Source: an uncultured Bacteroidota bacterium
GTDB taxonomy: Bacteria > Bacteroidota > Bacteroidia > NS11-12g > UBA9320
Reading direction: 5' to 3'
Length of the DNA: 64,000 nt
Assembly (NCBI GenBank): GCA_937124965.1
Contig: CAKZLB010000010.1
Coordinates: 62,001 to 126,000, forward strand
The stretch's first letter is position 1. Every line of letters starts with the position of its first letter. The notes beneath the pieces are model-generated. The model ran no database searches. It was not told the origin of the DNA and saw only the letters and a list, made by a program, of their open reading frames with translations. This document shows, piece by piece, positions 1 to 9,088 of this stretch. A program made the position numbers and the translations under genes.

Positions 1-3000
1 ATGGCAACTCGGGCTTCAAGTGTAAATGCAGGATTTTCAAGACCTAAATCTAGTTCGCTAATTGAAAATGCGAATTCGTCATCAACAACCCCAATAAGTA
101 CACTTGCTTTTACATCGACTTTTAAACCTTTAATTGGGAACCCAACTCCTCCACGAATACCAATGGCCCAATCTGTCTTTGATTCTTCGACGAGGTCGTC
201 TGGTCCACCCAGGTTTGCAGGAATCTCAGTAACTTCTCCATTCTGAAGCATTGCAGCCATTTGGTCGAAATTGGCTTCATATCCTATATTGACAATTAGC
301 GCATCAACCTTTACAACCACAACTCCAAAGTCGATTTCTTTATTCGGTCTGGCTGCTAGGAACAAAGACCAATCAGCTGTCTTCAAACTGAAAAGCTGAA
401 TCTCAATTGGAAATATTTTGGATTTAGCAGCTGTATCTGGTGGAGCATTTGGTTGCGTAGCTGCTTTGTATTCTAGTATTCCAGATGCAGATAGCTCAAA
501 TGTTTTTTCACTGAAATTAAATTCGAAAGCAATTGCTGCATCTCCTTCAGTTTTAAAGGTCAACCCTTTTACAGAGAAGCCTTTTTCAGGTAGTTGGAAT
601 TCTCCACCTAACGTTACGCCCTCTGCTTTATTTACGAAGGAAAGTGATATAATTTTCAAGGCATCCTTCATTCCTGCTGTATCAATACCTTCAGGTGTTC
701 GCTGACGGGGTTGTCCTGGTGTGGTTGTCTTTTTTTGTGTTAACCAAACCAAACCTCCAAGTGTTACCCCGCAATTGGTTGTACCCAACCCCTCAATACC
801 GATATTAGTAATCTTGGTATTGATTTTCTGTAATCGCATTTCGAATGGTTTTGTTTCAGAAATATCAAATCCAATATCTATTGCATACAGGTTGTTTTGA
901 ATGTTAAAGACATCCATCGTCATCATACCATTACTATCGGCCATTTGCGAAACACCTTTTGGTATTTGGAAGAACCCTTCCATTTTCATGGCATCAGCGT
1001 CAATAATTACTTTGTTACGATCAATACTTAACCTTAGCGGTCCGAACAATGGTATTCCGATGGTATCTTCACTGTAGGTTTCTTCAACGTCAAAATGTAA
1101 TTTGAATATTTTGGTGTCCGTTAACGAGTTAATTGTCACCTCCTCTGGAACCGCAATACTTATCAAAGACGAAAGAGGGGCTCCTTCAGGGTCATCTACT
1201 TCAAATGGCTCAAACTGATCATCTTTGTCCATTTTGTCAATATCGAGTGCTGAATCAAGAAGGAATGCATCGTATGGAAAGCCATTTAGTATCTTTTGTA
1301 CATGAGCTCTTGCGTATGAAGCCGCCCCAAATACAGTTTTTGTTCTCGTGCCTTTAATTACGCCTATTTCGTAATCTTCTTCGTCTTCAAGGTTTGTAAG
1401 GTGAACCTCTTCAACTTCTACAGGTATGCCGCCATACACTTTCATTTGCATAGTGGCTGTTTCAAAACCAATATCCTGTGTTGCAAAAGCATTCCCGTCA
1501 TCATCTTGTAGTTCAACCAAAACATTTTTAAATTCTAACTCTTCTTCACCATCCATCGGTGTAAAAACATCGTTTTCTGGTACCGTAAGTTTCCCTGAAA
1601 TTTTAACAACATTTGGCTTCTCAGGGTCATCAACAACTTGGCTAGTAGTCTCAACGGCAAATCCGCTCAAGTTAGTTACGGGAGCACTGAAGATCTCTTC
1701 AAGTTTAAATTCGATATTACCCGCTTTTAGCTCTTCCATGGAGAGCATTTTAGTTTCAGAGTTATATTTTTCTAGTTCAAATGATACCTTCACGGAAGTC
1801 GTGCTTCCCATTGGAATAAGAGCATCACAGATTCCATTTTTGTCAGATTCTCCATTAACATCAAGCCCCTCTACATTAATCTTAGCTCCTTTTAAAGCTT
1901 TTTCTTTTTTCAATGAAATAACCTTAAAGTTTGCTAGAATCCCTTTTTCAACCTCAAGAATTACACTTTGATCTTCTCTAGCATTATTTAGTAAGTCAAA
2001 ATTCGTTTCGGTAGTGGCGAACATACTGCCGTCTTCAAGTCGTCGAGCTACAATAACATATCTTCCAGGAGTGCCAATATATCGTACACTACCACCTTTC
2101 TCGGACTGAAGCCTTGCCACTGCAACTCCGTTGCGACGTAGTTCGACTTCTGCATCAAGTATTTCTGATTCTCCTTTTACTTTAATGGTGATATCAACTG
2201 CTCTTGGAACTGGAGTCAAAACAACCTCATTCAAGTCTATTAATCCTGCAATTTGCTCATCGGAAGTTGTTCTGATTTGAGTATAGATTACAGACAATGA
2301 TTCCTGATCTTTTCCTTGCATCAAAAGTCCTGCCGTTACAGGGCTACTATTTGCTTTACTGTATGCCGCAATACTTGTCGTGGCACTAACAGCTTTACCC
2401 CATTTAGATGCTGCGTTAGATTCCCCAAGGTTAAGATTCTGTAACTTAAAATTGCTCGCAGGAGATTTATATTCCTTATAACCATCAGCTGTAATTTTAA
2501 TCACACTTGACATGGAATAATCTCCCTGAATAAGAAAGAATCCTTTGCGAGTTGTTCTAACAGGACTTCTTGAACCGTCTACTTGAACTTGTGCGTTTTC
2601 AACTGGAAACCCATCTGCATCCTTTAATAAACCGACGTAGGTAAATGTTTCTGAATTAAGATTAAAATCGTATTCAAGTGCTTGCTTATTAGCAACAGTA
2701 ACTTCACCAGTAAATGGTGCTGGTGAGAGACTGTAATTCATTAGCATTACACCAACCGTGACGCCTTCTTTCAAACGTGGCAAGTCAACATGGTATGCTC
2801 CTGTTTCGTCAGTCATTGTGGTATACACTTGATATTCACCGCGCGCTAACCCAGAAGTGGCTTTACCAATTATACCAGAAATCGGCACTTTTACTTCTAT
2901 TCTAGCTTGCTCAATCGGTTTTTTAGATAGTGAAGCAATACCAGAAATTGAATGCGGTGTTTGTTTAAACGTTAAACTCGTTTGAAGCCTAACAGCTTCT

Positions 3001-4916
3001 TGGACATTAGCCGCAGGCAAAAATTGCTCACCAAAACCATCCCCATAAATTCTTAGGTAATAAGCTCCAAGTACGTTGGTTGTTTGCAGGAGCGCAGGGG
3101 CTGTTCCGTTATGCTCAATTGTAGTAATTACGTTATACGATTTATTGTTATGCTCAAGAGTGGTAAGGCCTGAGTAGCCCATTTGTCCACCGATTTCGCT
3201 GTAACTTCTATTCCAAGCATTTGCTTCAAGAAGTACGTCAACTTTCAGGTTCTTTATTTCAGTCTCCGTCAGCGAAGTTGAATAGATAGCGGGACTATAC
3301 TCCATACTTCTGGCCAGAAGCATAACTGGTTCAACTTTTACGATATAACCCTTCTCATTAAATACGGGCGTTATTTCTTGAACAATTGGATTGAAGAACC
3401 CAGTTGGGTGACTAACTTCCAACTCATACGTTCCTTCTTCTTTTGAAATCGAAAATGCGTAGTTTCCTTGGTCGTCAGTTTCCACCATTTCAACCAAGTT
3501 TCTTTCACCTTCATTTTTGAGAAATAGTTTTATATCAGCTCCAGGCAAAATTTTTGCCGCTGATAAATCTGTCGGGGCTATAAGTTCTTCTTTATTGTTT
3601 AATGAAGCATCTGTAGATACAAGATTTACTTGCGACGAAGGTTGTCCACCTGCGAAAGCCCAACGAACCATACCAGAAACTCCAATTGCTTTTGATGCTA
3701 AAATATCGTTTAAAGCAGGGTTAACAGAGTCGCCTTTCTCAACTTCAGTATTTGAGGAAGCTTTTGCTGGAATATTTAAACTGACTTGTTCTCCGACCAT
3801 TTCAGACCCGTCAGAACAGATGTATGTAATCCAAAATACATATTCCGTATTGGGCTGAAGGCCTCCAATACTTGTCTGCAGACCATTGACAGTTGAATAC
3901 TTTGGAATTGCATTTGGAAGATTCTTTGGTCGATATTTGATTTGATACGTTTCAACGTCTTTGCACTTTTTCCAAGATAAGTTAACAATGCTTCGATTGA
4001 GAGAAGTGTTCTCAAATGCAGGAGTAGGACAATCTGTAGTGTAGTAGAAACTGTAAATGTCGCTGTATCCGTTGTTCCTAAATTCATCGAAATCTTGATT
4101 TAAGTCGACCGGTACTAGTCGTACACGCCAACCATAACGTTTTCCTGGTATAAGAAGTGGTTGACCTGGACCATAAATAAGCGTTGTCGCAGTTTGGGTT
4201 GTTTTGTACAGTACACGAGATGATACAAATGCAGCATTAGGATCTACTTTTTCATCCAATAGCTCAACTAATTCAAATTGGTATTGGGTATTCGTTGCGC
4301 TATTTGGACTGTTTTGATGACGTGGTGTCCAGTTAAAAACAAGAAACTGACTTGCTTTTTCAGCAACTCTTTCATTATTCGCAGGAACATTTAGCAATGG
4401 AGGTTCAGTTAAACTCAACCATGCCATGGCGCATTGTCCTGGTTGACTTACCACTCGATTAGTTGGAACTTCAACCACATCAAAGCAGAAAGAATATAGC
4501 CCTTCGGGTAACTGACCTTGACTAAGATATTGCTGAGGCGAAAGGCCTTGAAATTTTAAATTATTAGGGTTCAAGTATTGCTCTAAGTCATTCAATGTTA
4601 GTCTTGTAGGAACACCAGGAGACAGTTCTATTGGGATGTAAATCTTTGACTCGTCTGTTGTCAATAAGACTGTATTACTCGAAATAGTAACACGCAATCG
4701 TACACGCAAGGTGTTTTGCTGTAAATCCCTGTTGGTAAGCGTAACAATCAATTTTGGAGTGACACCTGTGTAATAATCTGTCAACGATAAACTTGGTGGA
4801 CTAATAATTTGTGGCTGCACCTGAACAGGATATTGTGCTTGAACAGAAAGTCCTGTTACAAACAACATCACTAAAGTGACAACAATCCCTTTTATTCGAC
4901 TAATGTTGGTCGGCAT
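1..4916 (-). CDS. Giant secreted FN3/TANFOR-like protein, C-terminus cut by left edge
   Basis: An open minus-strand frame of about 1638 codons runs from ATG at 4916 off the left edge without a stop. Residues 1-28 form a signal peptide ending SVQAQ. The N-terminal part (YPVQVQPQIISPPSLSL, LTNRDLQQNTLRVRLR, NPNNLKFQG, NWTPRHQNSPN) resembles a large conserved family of Bacteroidota secreted proteins often named TANFOR-domain or fibronectin type III proteins. A clear FN3-like domain lies near residues 295-385. It is followed by several carboxypeptidase-regulatory-like beta-sandwich repeats, for example around 455-510 and 750-800, and then a long region with no named domain. The family role is unproven; a surface or gliding-related structural role is inference. 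It lies 30 bp downstream of the next minus-strand gene and may be cotranscribed with it. The C-terminus, where any sorting signal would sit, is outside the window. Confidence 0.85.
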   Translation of the reverse strand, partial: MPTNISRIKGIVVTLVMLFVTGLSVQAQYPVQVQPQIISPPSLSLTDYYTGVTPKLIVTLTNRDLQQNTLRVRLRVTISSNTVLLTTDESKIYIPIELSPGVPTRLTLNDLEQYLNPNNLKFQGLSPQQYLSQGQLPEGLYSFCFDVVEVPTNRVVSQPGQCAMAWLSLTEPPLLNVPANNERVAEKASQFLVFNWTPRHQNSPNSATNTQYQFELVELLDEKVDPNAAFVSSRVLYKTTQTATTLIYGPGQPLLIPGKRYGWRVRLVPVDLNQDFDEFRNNGYSDIYSFYYTTDCPTPAFENTSLNRSIVNLSWKKCKDVETYQIKYRPKNLPNAIPKYSTVNGLQTSIGGLQPNTEYVFWITYICSDGSEMVGEQVSLNIPAKASSNTEVEKGDSVNPALNDILASKAIGVSGMVRWAFAGGQPSSQVNLVSTDASLNNKEELIAPTDLSAAKILPGADIKLFLKNEGERNLVEMVETDDQGNYAFSISKEEGTYELEVSHPTGFFNPIVQEITPVFNEKGYIVKVEPVMLLARSMEYSPAIYSTSLTETEIKNLKVDVLLEANAWNRSYSEIGGQMGYSGLTTLEHNNKSYNVITTIEHNGTAPALLQTTNVLGAYYLRIYGDGFGEQFLPAANVQEAVRLQTSLTFKQTPHSISGIASLSKKPIEQARIEVKVPISGIIGKATSGLARGEYQVYTTMTDETGAYHVDLPRLKEGVTVGVMLMNYSLSPAPFTGEVTVANKQALEYDFNLNSETFTYVGLLKDADGFPVENAQVQVDGSRSPVRTTRKGFFLIQGDYSMSSVIKITADGYKEYKSPASNFKLQNLNLGESNAASKWGKAVSATTSIAAYSKANSSPVTAGLLMQGKDQESLSVIYTQIRTTSDEQIAGLIDLNEVVLTPVPRAVDITIKVKGESEILDAEVELRRNGVAVARLQSEKGGSVRYIGTPGRYVIVARRLEDGSMFATTETNFDLLNNAREDQSVILEVEKGILANFKVISLKKEKALKGAKINVEGLDVNGESDKNGICDALIPMGSTTSVKVSFELEKYNSETKMLSMEELKAGNIEFKLEEIFSAPVTNLSGFAVETTSQVVDDPEKPNVVKISGKLTVPENDVFTPMDGEEELEFKNVLVELQDDDGNAFATQDIGFETATMQMKVYGGIPVEVEEVHLTNLEDEEDYEIGVIKGTRTKTVFGAASYARAHVQKILNGFPYDAFLLDSALDIDKMDKDDQFEPFEVDDPEGAPLSSLISIAVPEEVTINSLTDTKIFKLHFDVEETYSEDTIGIPLFGPLRLSIDRNKVIIDADAMKMEGFFQIPKGVSQMADSNGMMTMDVFNIQNNLYAIDIGFDISETKPFEMRLQKINTKITNIGIEGLGTTNCGVTLGGLVWLTQKKTTTPGQPRQRTPEGIDTAGMKDALKIISLSFVNKAEGVTLGGEFQLPEKGFSVKGLTFKTEGDAAIAFEFNFSEKTFELSASGILEYKAATQPNAPPDTAAKSKIFPIEIQLFSLKTADWSLFLAARPNKEIDFGVVVVKVDALIVNIGYEANFDQMAAMLQNGEVTEIPANLGGPDDLVEESKTDWAIGIRGGVGFPIKGLKVDVKASVLIGVVDDEFAFSISELDLGLENPAFTLEARVA

Positions 4917-4946
4917 AATGTTTAAAATTTCAGTTGTAAATAGTTT

Positions 4947-7900
4947 TTAGTTGATAACGATTCGTTGAATCAAGTTTCCTTGAGGTGTTTCCAGAATCAT
5001 AATATATACCCCAACTTGTAGGCTAAGTGTATATGGTATTTCATATTCTTTGGCACCTTTTTCTGTTCGGTCATCCACGGTAATACTCGTGTTGGCATCT
5101 AATATTCGAATTCGAACATCGCTTTCAGCACTTAAAATTATCCGTGTAGTAAATTGACCGTCAGAAGGATTTGGATAACTCACAAATTCTCGAATAAACG
5201 GTGAGCGTCCTTCCACTTTTGGAAGGTCAGACCCTTTTAACACATAAATAGATTTTGACGAAAAGTTTGAGCAATTATCCTTAAATGTTTTAAGTCCAAT
5301 GTCGTATGATCCAGAATCAGCAAATTGAATAAGTAGCTCACTAGAAGTGTCTTTTAGAACAGTAATCCCCGGAACGGAAGGTAAAACCCAACGACTACTG
5401 TCTGGGGTTTCTTTCGAGATGTTTACTATACTAACGTCCGTATTGCTGATGAGTTGTGTGGCAATGACAAACTCAGCATCGATTTCGGCGGGGACAATAT
5501 TGGTGTTTACGGTGATAACAGAATCGCAACCTGCATCGTTCGGTATTGTTTGAGTAAAGATACCGGTAGCATTGTAGTTTTGTCCATTTACTTCAACTGA
5601 ACCACACCCTGAAACGGATATTGAAGAAGCGCTTGACGTACTAATTGTTAATTGAAGTTGTGCAACACTATCGCAACCTACGGAGTTTAGTGTCAAATAT
5701 TCATACGTTCCAGATTGATTATATGTAGAGCCATTCCAACTAAAACTATCACAATTAGCTACTGTGGTTGTCGACGTAGTTCTGTCTCGTTGGGCTTTTA
5801 TTATTTTAGAGCTAACACTTTGACCAAAGCTATTGTATGATCGTACTCTGAAAAAGATGTTATCAGTTGTAGCAACGTATTCGCTTGTATCTAATCCCAT
5901 GTCTTTGTTGGTATAATCACCAACAGTTTTGGTAAACAATGAATCGGTTGCAACGTCAATTACAAAACCCGTTACCTCAGGGTCTTTATTCCATCGAAGG
6001 GTAAAACCAGAACAGCCAGCATCACTCGCACCATCTAAAGCGGTTGGTTTAGATGGAACCCCGGCAGGTGTAAGACCACATACAGCAAATATTCCAGTTC
6101 TTGAACTAGAGTTCACTTTCTTAAACTTCAGTTTAGTGACAACTTTGGTGGCGTTTACATCAAGCTCGCTGTCGTAAAGCCGAGGATTATCAACACTAAC
6201 CGTATCATAGTTGTCTGTTGTTCTCTGAACTCGTCCAAACCCCTGGATCGCTGGGTTCGATCCGCCGTACCAATCAGCAACTGTAAACGTTTTTGCCTGA
6301 GTTGTTCCATCACTATAAGTAACGGTCACATTGAAAGACGATGCTCCTTCAGCACTGGCAGAGAGAATTATGAGCTTATCATAGACGTCAGCTAAATCTA
6401 GAGTCAATTCTCCACTATCAGATCCAACAAGAAGTAAAACATTGTCTTTGGTGTAATCCATTAGTTGATAATTCACACCTGGATTAGATGCGCTTAAAAT
6501 TTTGCCGTCATTGGGAATTCCAAACCGACCCTCTGCAGCGCCATAACGAAATTCTTTTGTAAACAGCACATAATCTGAAAAAGTACCATTAGGAAAGTCA
6601 AAAGTATTAGTGGTAACTTGTGAAACATCTTTATTTGTCCCTTCAGCCACCAAGTCTGCGTTAAATCCAGATAATGAAATTGCAACAAAATCGGAAGCAT
6701 CAATTCCTAGCTTAACTCTTATTACATTAGAGTTGACGCTCTGACCTGCACTGTTATAGGCTCGAATTCGATAGTACAGTGTTGGAGCAGAAGTGCTGAC
6801 ATTCAGAGTAGTTACATTTCCAACATCCTTATTAATATACCCTTTTACAAGATTTTCTTGAGTGAATTCCCCATCAGTTGAAACATCGATAATATATCCC
6901 GTTGCTTTATCAACAGAATTCCAGTTTGCTGTAAAACCTGTTCCGTTAACCAAATTGGTTGCAGCCGTTGCAACGGGCCAGTCTGGCACTCCTGAAGGGG
7001 TCAGTCCACAAACGGCAAAAATACATGAGCGTGAGGATGAGTTTGTTTTTTTAAACAAAAGCTTGGTGACAACCTTAGCTGGGTTTAATTGAAGGATGTT
7101 ATCATATAAGCGTGGATTTTGCGGATCGTCATCAAATCCTCCATTTACTCGAACACGTCCAAAACCTTTTATAGCCGCATTATCTCCACCATACCAATCA
7201 GGTACAGCAAAAGTAACAACCTCTGTAGAGTTGTCACTATAAAATGCGGTCACCGCAAATGAAGAGGAACCTTCAGCACTTGCCGATAAAATTGCCATTT
7301 TCTGAAAAACGCCAGGTTCCAAAAGAACCAGTGTGTCGCTTTCACTGCCCGTCAGTATTAGAACATTATTTGAATCGTATGGCTGCAACTGATAGATAAC
7401 ACCTTTGTTTGAAATACTTTCAATGACCCCATTGTCAGGTAAACCAAACTGGCCACCTGATGCGCCATATTTAAAAAACTTGGAATACATCACATTTCGA
7501 CCTGATGACAGAGGATTGTCCATGGATGTTGATGTTACTTTTGCTGGATCGGTACCAGATTCTGCAATTACGTCATTATTAAATCCAGTCAACTTGAGTG
7601 GAACAAAGCCTTCGCCCAACGCTTCTTCAAATACACCAATACTGGGTGGAGCGAATCGGTAGGCTCCTCTAATGTCGTATTTGGGAGCGTAACTAGCGGA
7701 CCCAGCTTCTGCTAAATCAGATTCCGCAGCTAACGTATAACCATCGTCTGACGTGCCCCAGATTCCGTCAGTACCAACTGGATCGACAGGGTTTTTAAAT
7801 ATATCTGTGGTTGACTTAGCGCTTAGATCAACTTTTGTGTTTGGCCAATCAGTTGGTCGAAAGTCAACCGCATTGTTTGTGGAATTACTATTTAAAGTTC

Positions 7901-8771
7901 CAGTTGCCGTTGATTTGCCGTTGGCGTTTACATTTCCATAAAATGCAGAATTGTAGATAATCGACTCGCTATTGTCATTGTGAGTCGCACCTACAAAAGT
8001 GCTGGTAGATACATTAAAAACGAAACTGCAATTAATTAGTGTAATAACTGAGTTTGAGAAGTTTGTCATAGCCCCACCAACAGACGCAGTATTGGCGGAA
8101 AACAAGACGTTGCGAAATTCTGGTTTAGATGCATTCCCATTATGGACACCACCGCCATAGGTTCTTGCAACGTTTTTATGAAAAACAACATTTTCAATTT
8201 TCGGTGACGAGGATTCGTTTGATAATGCCGCGCCATAATTTCTTGCAAAAGTTTGAGAACCGAAAGATATGGACCCCGATCCATTAGCTTTACCAGCAAC
8301 AATCGTAAAATTTCTAATGCTGGCAGAAGAACTTAGATTAGCAGTAATCAAAACATGATACGCGCTGTCACTTGCAATACCTGACGTTACTAAATCACCT
8401 GACAAAACAGAAGATGCGCCTGCTTGATTATCAGAAGTTGTGTTCCAACCACCACTGAGCGTAATATTTTTGTTTAGGTAAAATGCCCTGTCTCTTGGAT
8501 CAGCACTTGAACCATTTGGGAACGCATTCGGATAATAAGTACCGAAGGCGACTCTAATTTCATCACCACTGTTAGATGCATTGATGGCCGTCTGTAAATC
8601 AGAATATGCGGTTGTCCATGTGAGTCCATTGTTCGTAGTAGAAGAGACATTAACGTCTACATAAATAATTGCACCCCAAGAAGCAGTGCTGATACAGACA
8701 AATAAAAACATTGTCATGCTCATAAACAGGAAACTGTTTTGGAGAGACTTTAATGAAATGATGGTACGCAT
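4947..8771 (-). CDS. T9SS-sorted surface protein: beta-helix, two WYGG modules, two FN3 domains
   Basis: 1274 residues. Residues 1-33 are a signal peptide. Roughly 35-385 read as a right-handed parallel beta-helix (YVDVNVSSTTNNGLTWTTAY, then many short N-rich turns). Two homologous modules of about 210 residues follow (about 387-597 and 694-904). Each carries a QLxxYxxxNVL segment, SASAEGxSSF, DWYGG and IFAVCGLTPxGVP, and each is followed by an FN3-like domain (TGYIIDVSTD, TGFVIDVATD). Near 998-1100 are two Cys-rich repeats of the CDSF/GCDS type common in Bacteroidota surface proteins. The last 80 residues (YPNPSDGQF ... GVYIMILETPQGNLIQRIVIN) are a T9SS type A sorting domain. The protein is therefore probably exported and attached to the cell surface. 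Its ligand or activity is unknown. Confidence 0.9.
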   Translation of the reverse strand: MRTIISLKSLQNSFLFMSMTMFLFVCISTASWGAIIYVDVNVSSTTNNGLTWTTAYSDLQTAINASNSGDEIRVAFGTYYPNAFPNGSSADPRDRAFYLNKNITLSGGWNTTSDNQAGASSVLSGDLVTSGIASDSAYHVLITANLSSSASIRNFTIVAGKANGSGSISFGSQTFARNYGAALSNESSSPKIENVVFHKNVARTYGGGVHNGNASKPEFRNVLFSANTASVGGAMTNFSNSVITLINCSFVFNVSTSTFVGATHNDNSESIIYNSAFYGNVNANGKSTATGTLNSNSTNNAVDFRPTDWPNTKVDLSAKSTTDIFKNPVDPVGTDGIWGTSDDGYTLAAESDLAEAGSASYAPKYDIRGAYRFAPPSIGVFEEALGEGFVPLKLTGFNNDVIAESGTDPAKVTSTSMDNPLSSGRNVMYSKFFKYGASGGQFGLPDNGVIESISNKGVIYQLQPYDSNNVLILTGSESDTLVLLEPGVFQKMAILSASAEGSSSFAVTAFYSDNSTEVVTFAVPDWYGGDNAAIKGFGRVRVNGGFDDDPQNPRLYDNILQLNPAKVVTKLLFKKTNSSSRSCIFAVCGLTPSGVPDWPVATAATNLVNGTGFTANWNSVDKATGYIIDVSTDGEFTQENLVKGYINKDVGNVTTLNVSTSAPTLYYRIRAYNSAGQSVNSNVIRVKLGIDASDFVAISLSGFNADLVAEGTNKDVSQVTTNTFDFPNGTFSDYVLFTKEFRYGAAEGRFGIPNDGKILSASNPGVNYQLMDYTKDNVLLLVGSDSGELTLDLADVYDKLIILSASAEGASSFNVTVTYSDGTTQAKTFTVADWYGGSNPAIQGFGRVQRTTDNYDTVSVDNPRLYDSELDVNATKVVTKLKFKKVNSSSRTGIFAVCGLTPAGVPSKPTALDGASDAGCSGFTLRWNKDPEVTGFVIDVATDSLFTKTVGDYTNKDMGLDTSEYVATTDNIFFRVRSYNSFGQSVSSKIIKAQRDRTTSTTTVANCDSFSWNGSTYNQSGTYEYLTLNSVGCDSVAQLQLTISTSSASSISVSGCGSVEVNGQNYNATGIFTQTIPNDAGCDSVITVNTNIVPAEIDAEFVIATQLISNTDVSIVNISKETPDSSRWVLPSVPGITVLKDTSSELLIQFADSGSYDIGLKTFKDNCSNFSSKSIYVLKGSDLPKVEGRSPFIREFVSYPNPSDGQFTTRIILSAESDVRIRILDANTSITVDDRTEKGAKEYEIPYTLSLQVGVYIMILETPQGNLIQRIVIN

Positions 8772-9088
8772 AAGAATAATTGAATTTGCAATTAATCATA
8801 TTTGTGTCATGCGAATTAATTTTTGGGATAAAAAACTCCTTTTAGGGATAGAAAACATTGTTGTGCTCATGAATGATTGCAGATTTTATCACCTGAATTC
8901 TAACTTTGTGACAGAATCGTTTGATACTTGATTCTCGCGAGTAAACGATCTATTTCTCCATTGCATTTTTGAGTATGAATCGTAAAAGTGCTATGTGCAA
9001 GCTTCTATTTCAAAAAATTAATTAAGCTACGAAACAGTAACAAGAAACATTTCATTTATTTACAAGTAGTAACAGGAAGTTAAAATCA
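8772..9088. other. Divergent intergenic region, 317 bp
   Basis: AT-rich spacer between the divergent beta-helix protein gene and the LytTR-type kinase gene. It holds one clear Bacteroidota-type -7 motif on the plus strand at 8901-8908. I see no RNA gene, repeat or convincing small ORF here. A plus-strand frame that overlaps the 5' end of the minus-strand gene is antisense noise. Confidence 0.5.
8901..8908 (+). promoter_or_regulatory. Putative -7 box TAACTTTG upstream of the histidine kinase
   Basis: TAACTTTG matches the Bacteroidota sigma-A -7 consensus TAnnTTTG exactly. A TTG lies 21 bp upstream (8877-8879), in the position of a -33 element. The implied leader to the kinase start at 9089 would be about 175 nt, which is long, so the assignment is tentative. 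Confidence 0.35.

Noticed and set aside
8686-8931. 81-codon plus-strand frame
   Set aside because: Mostly antisense to the signal-peptide end of the 1274-residue gene; AT-driven composition.
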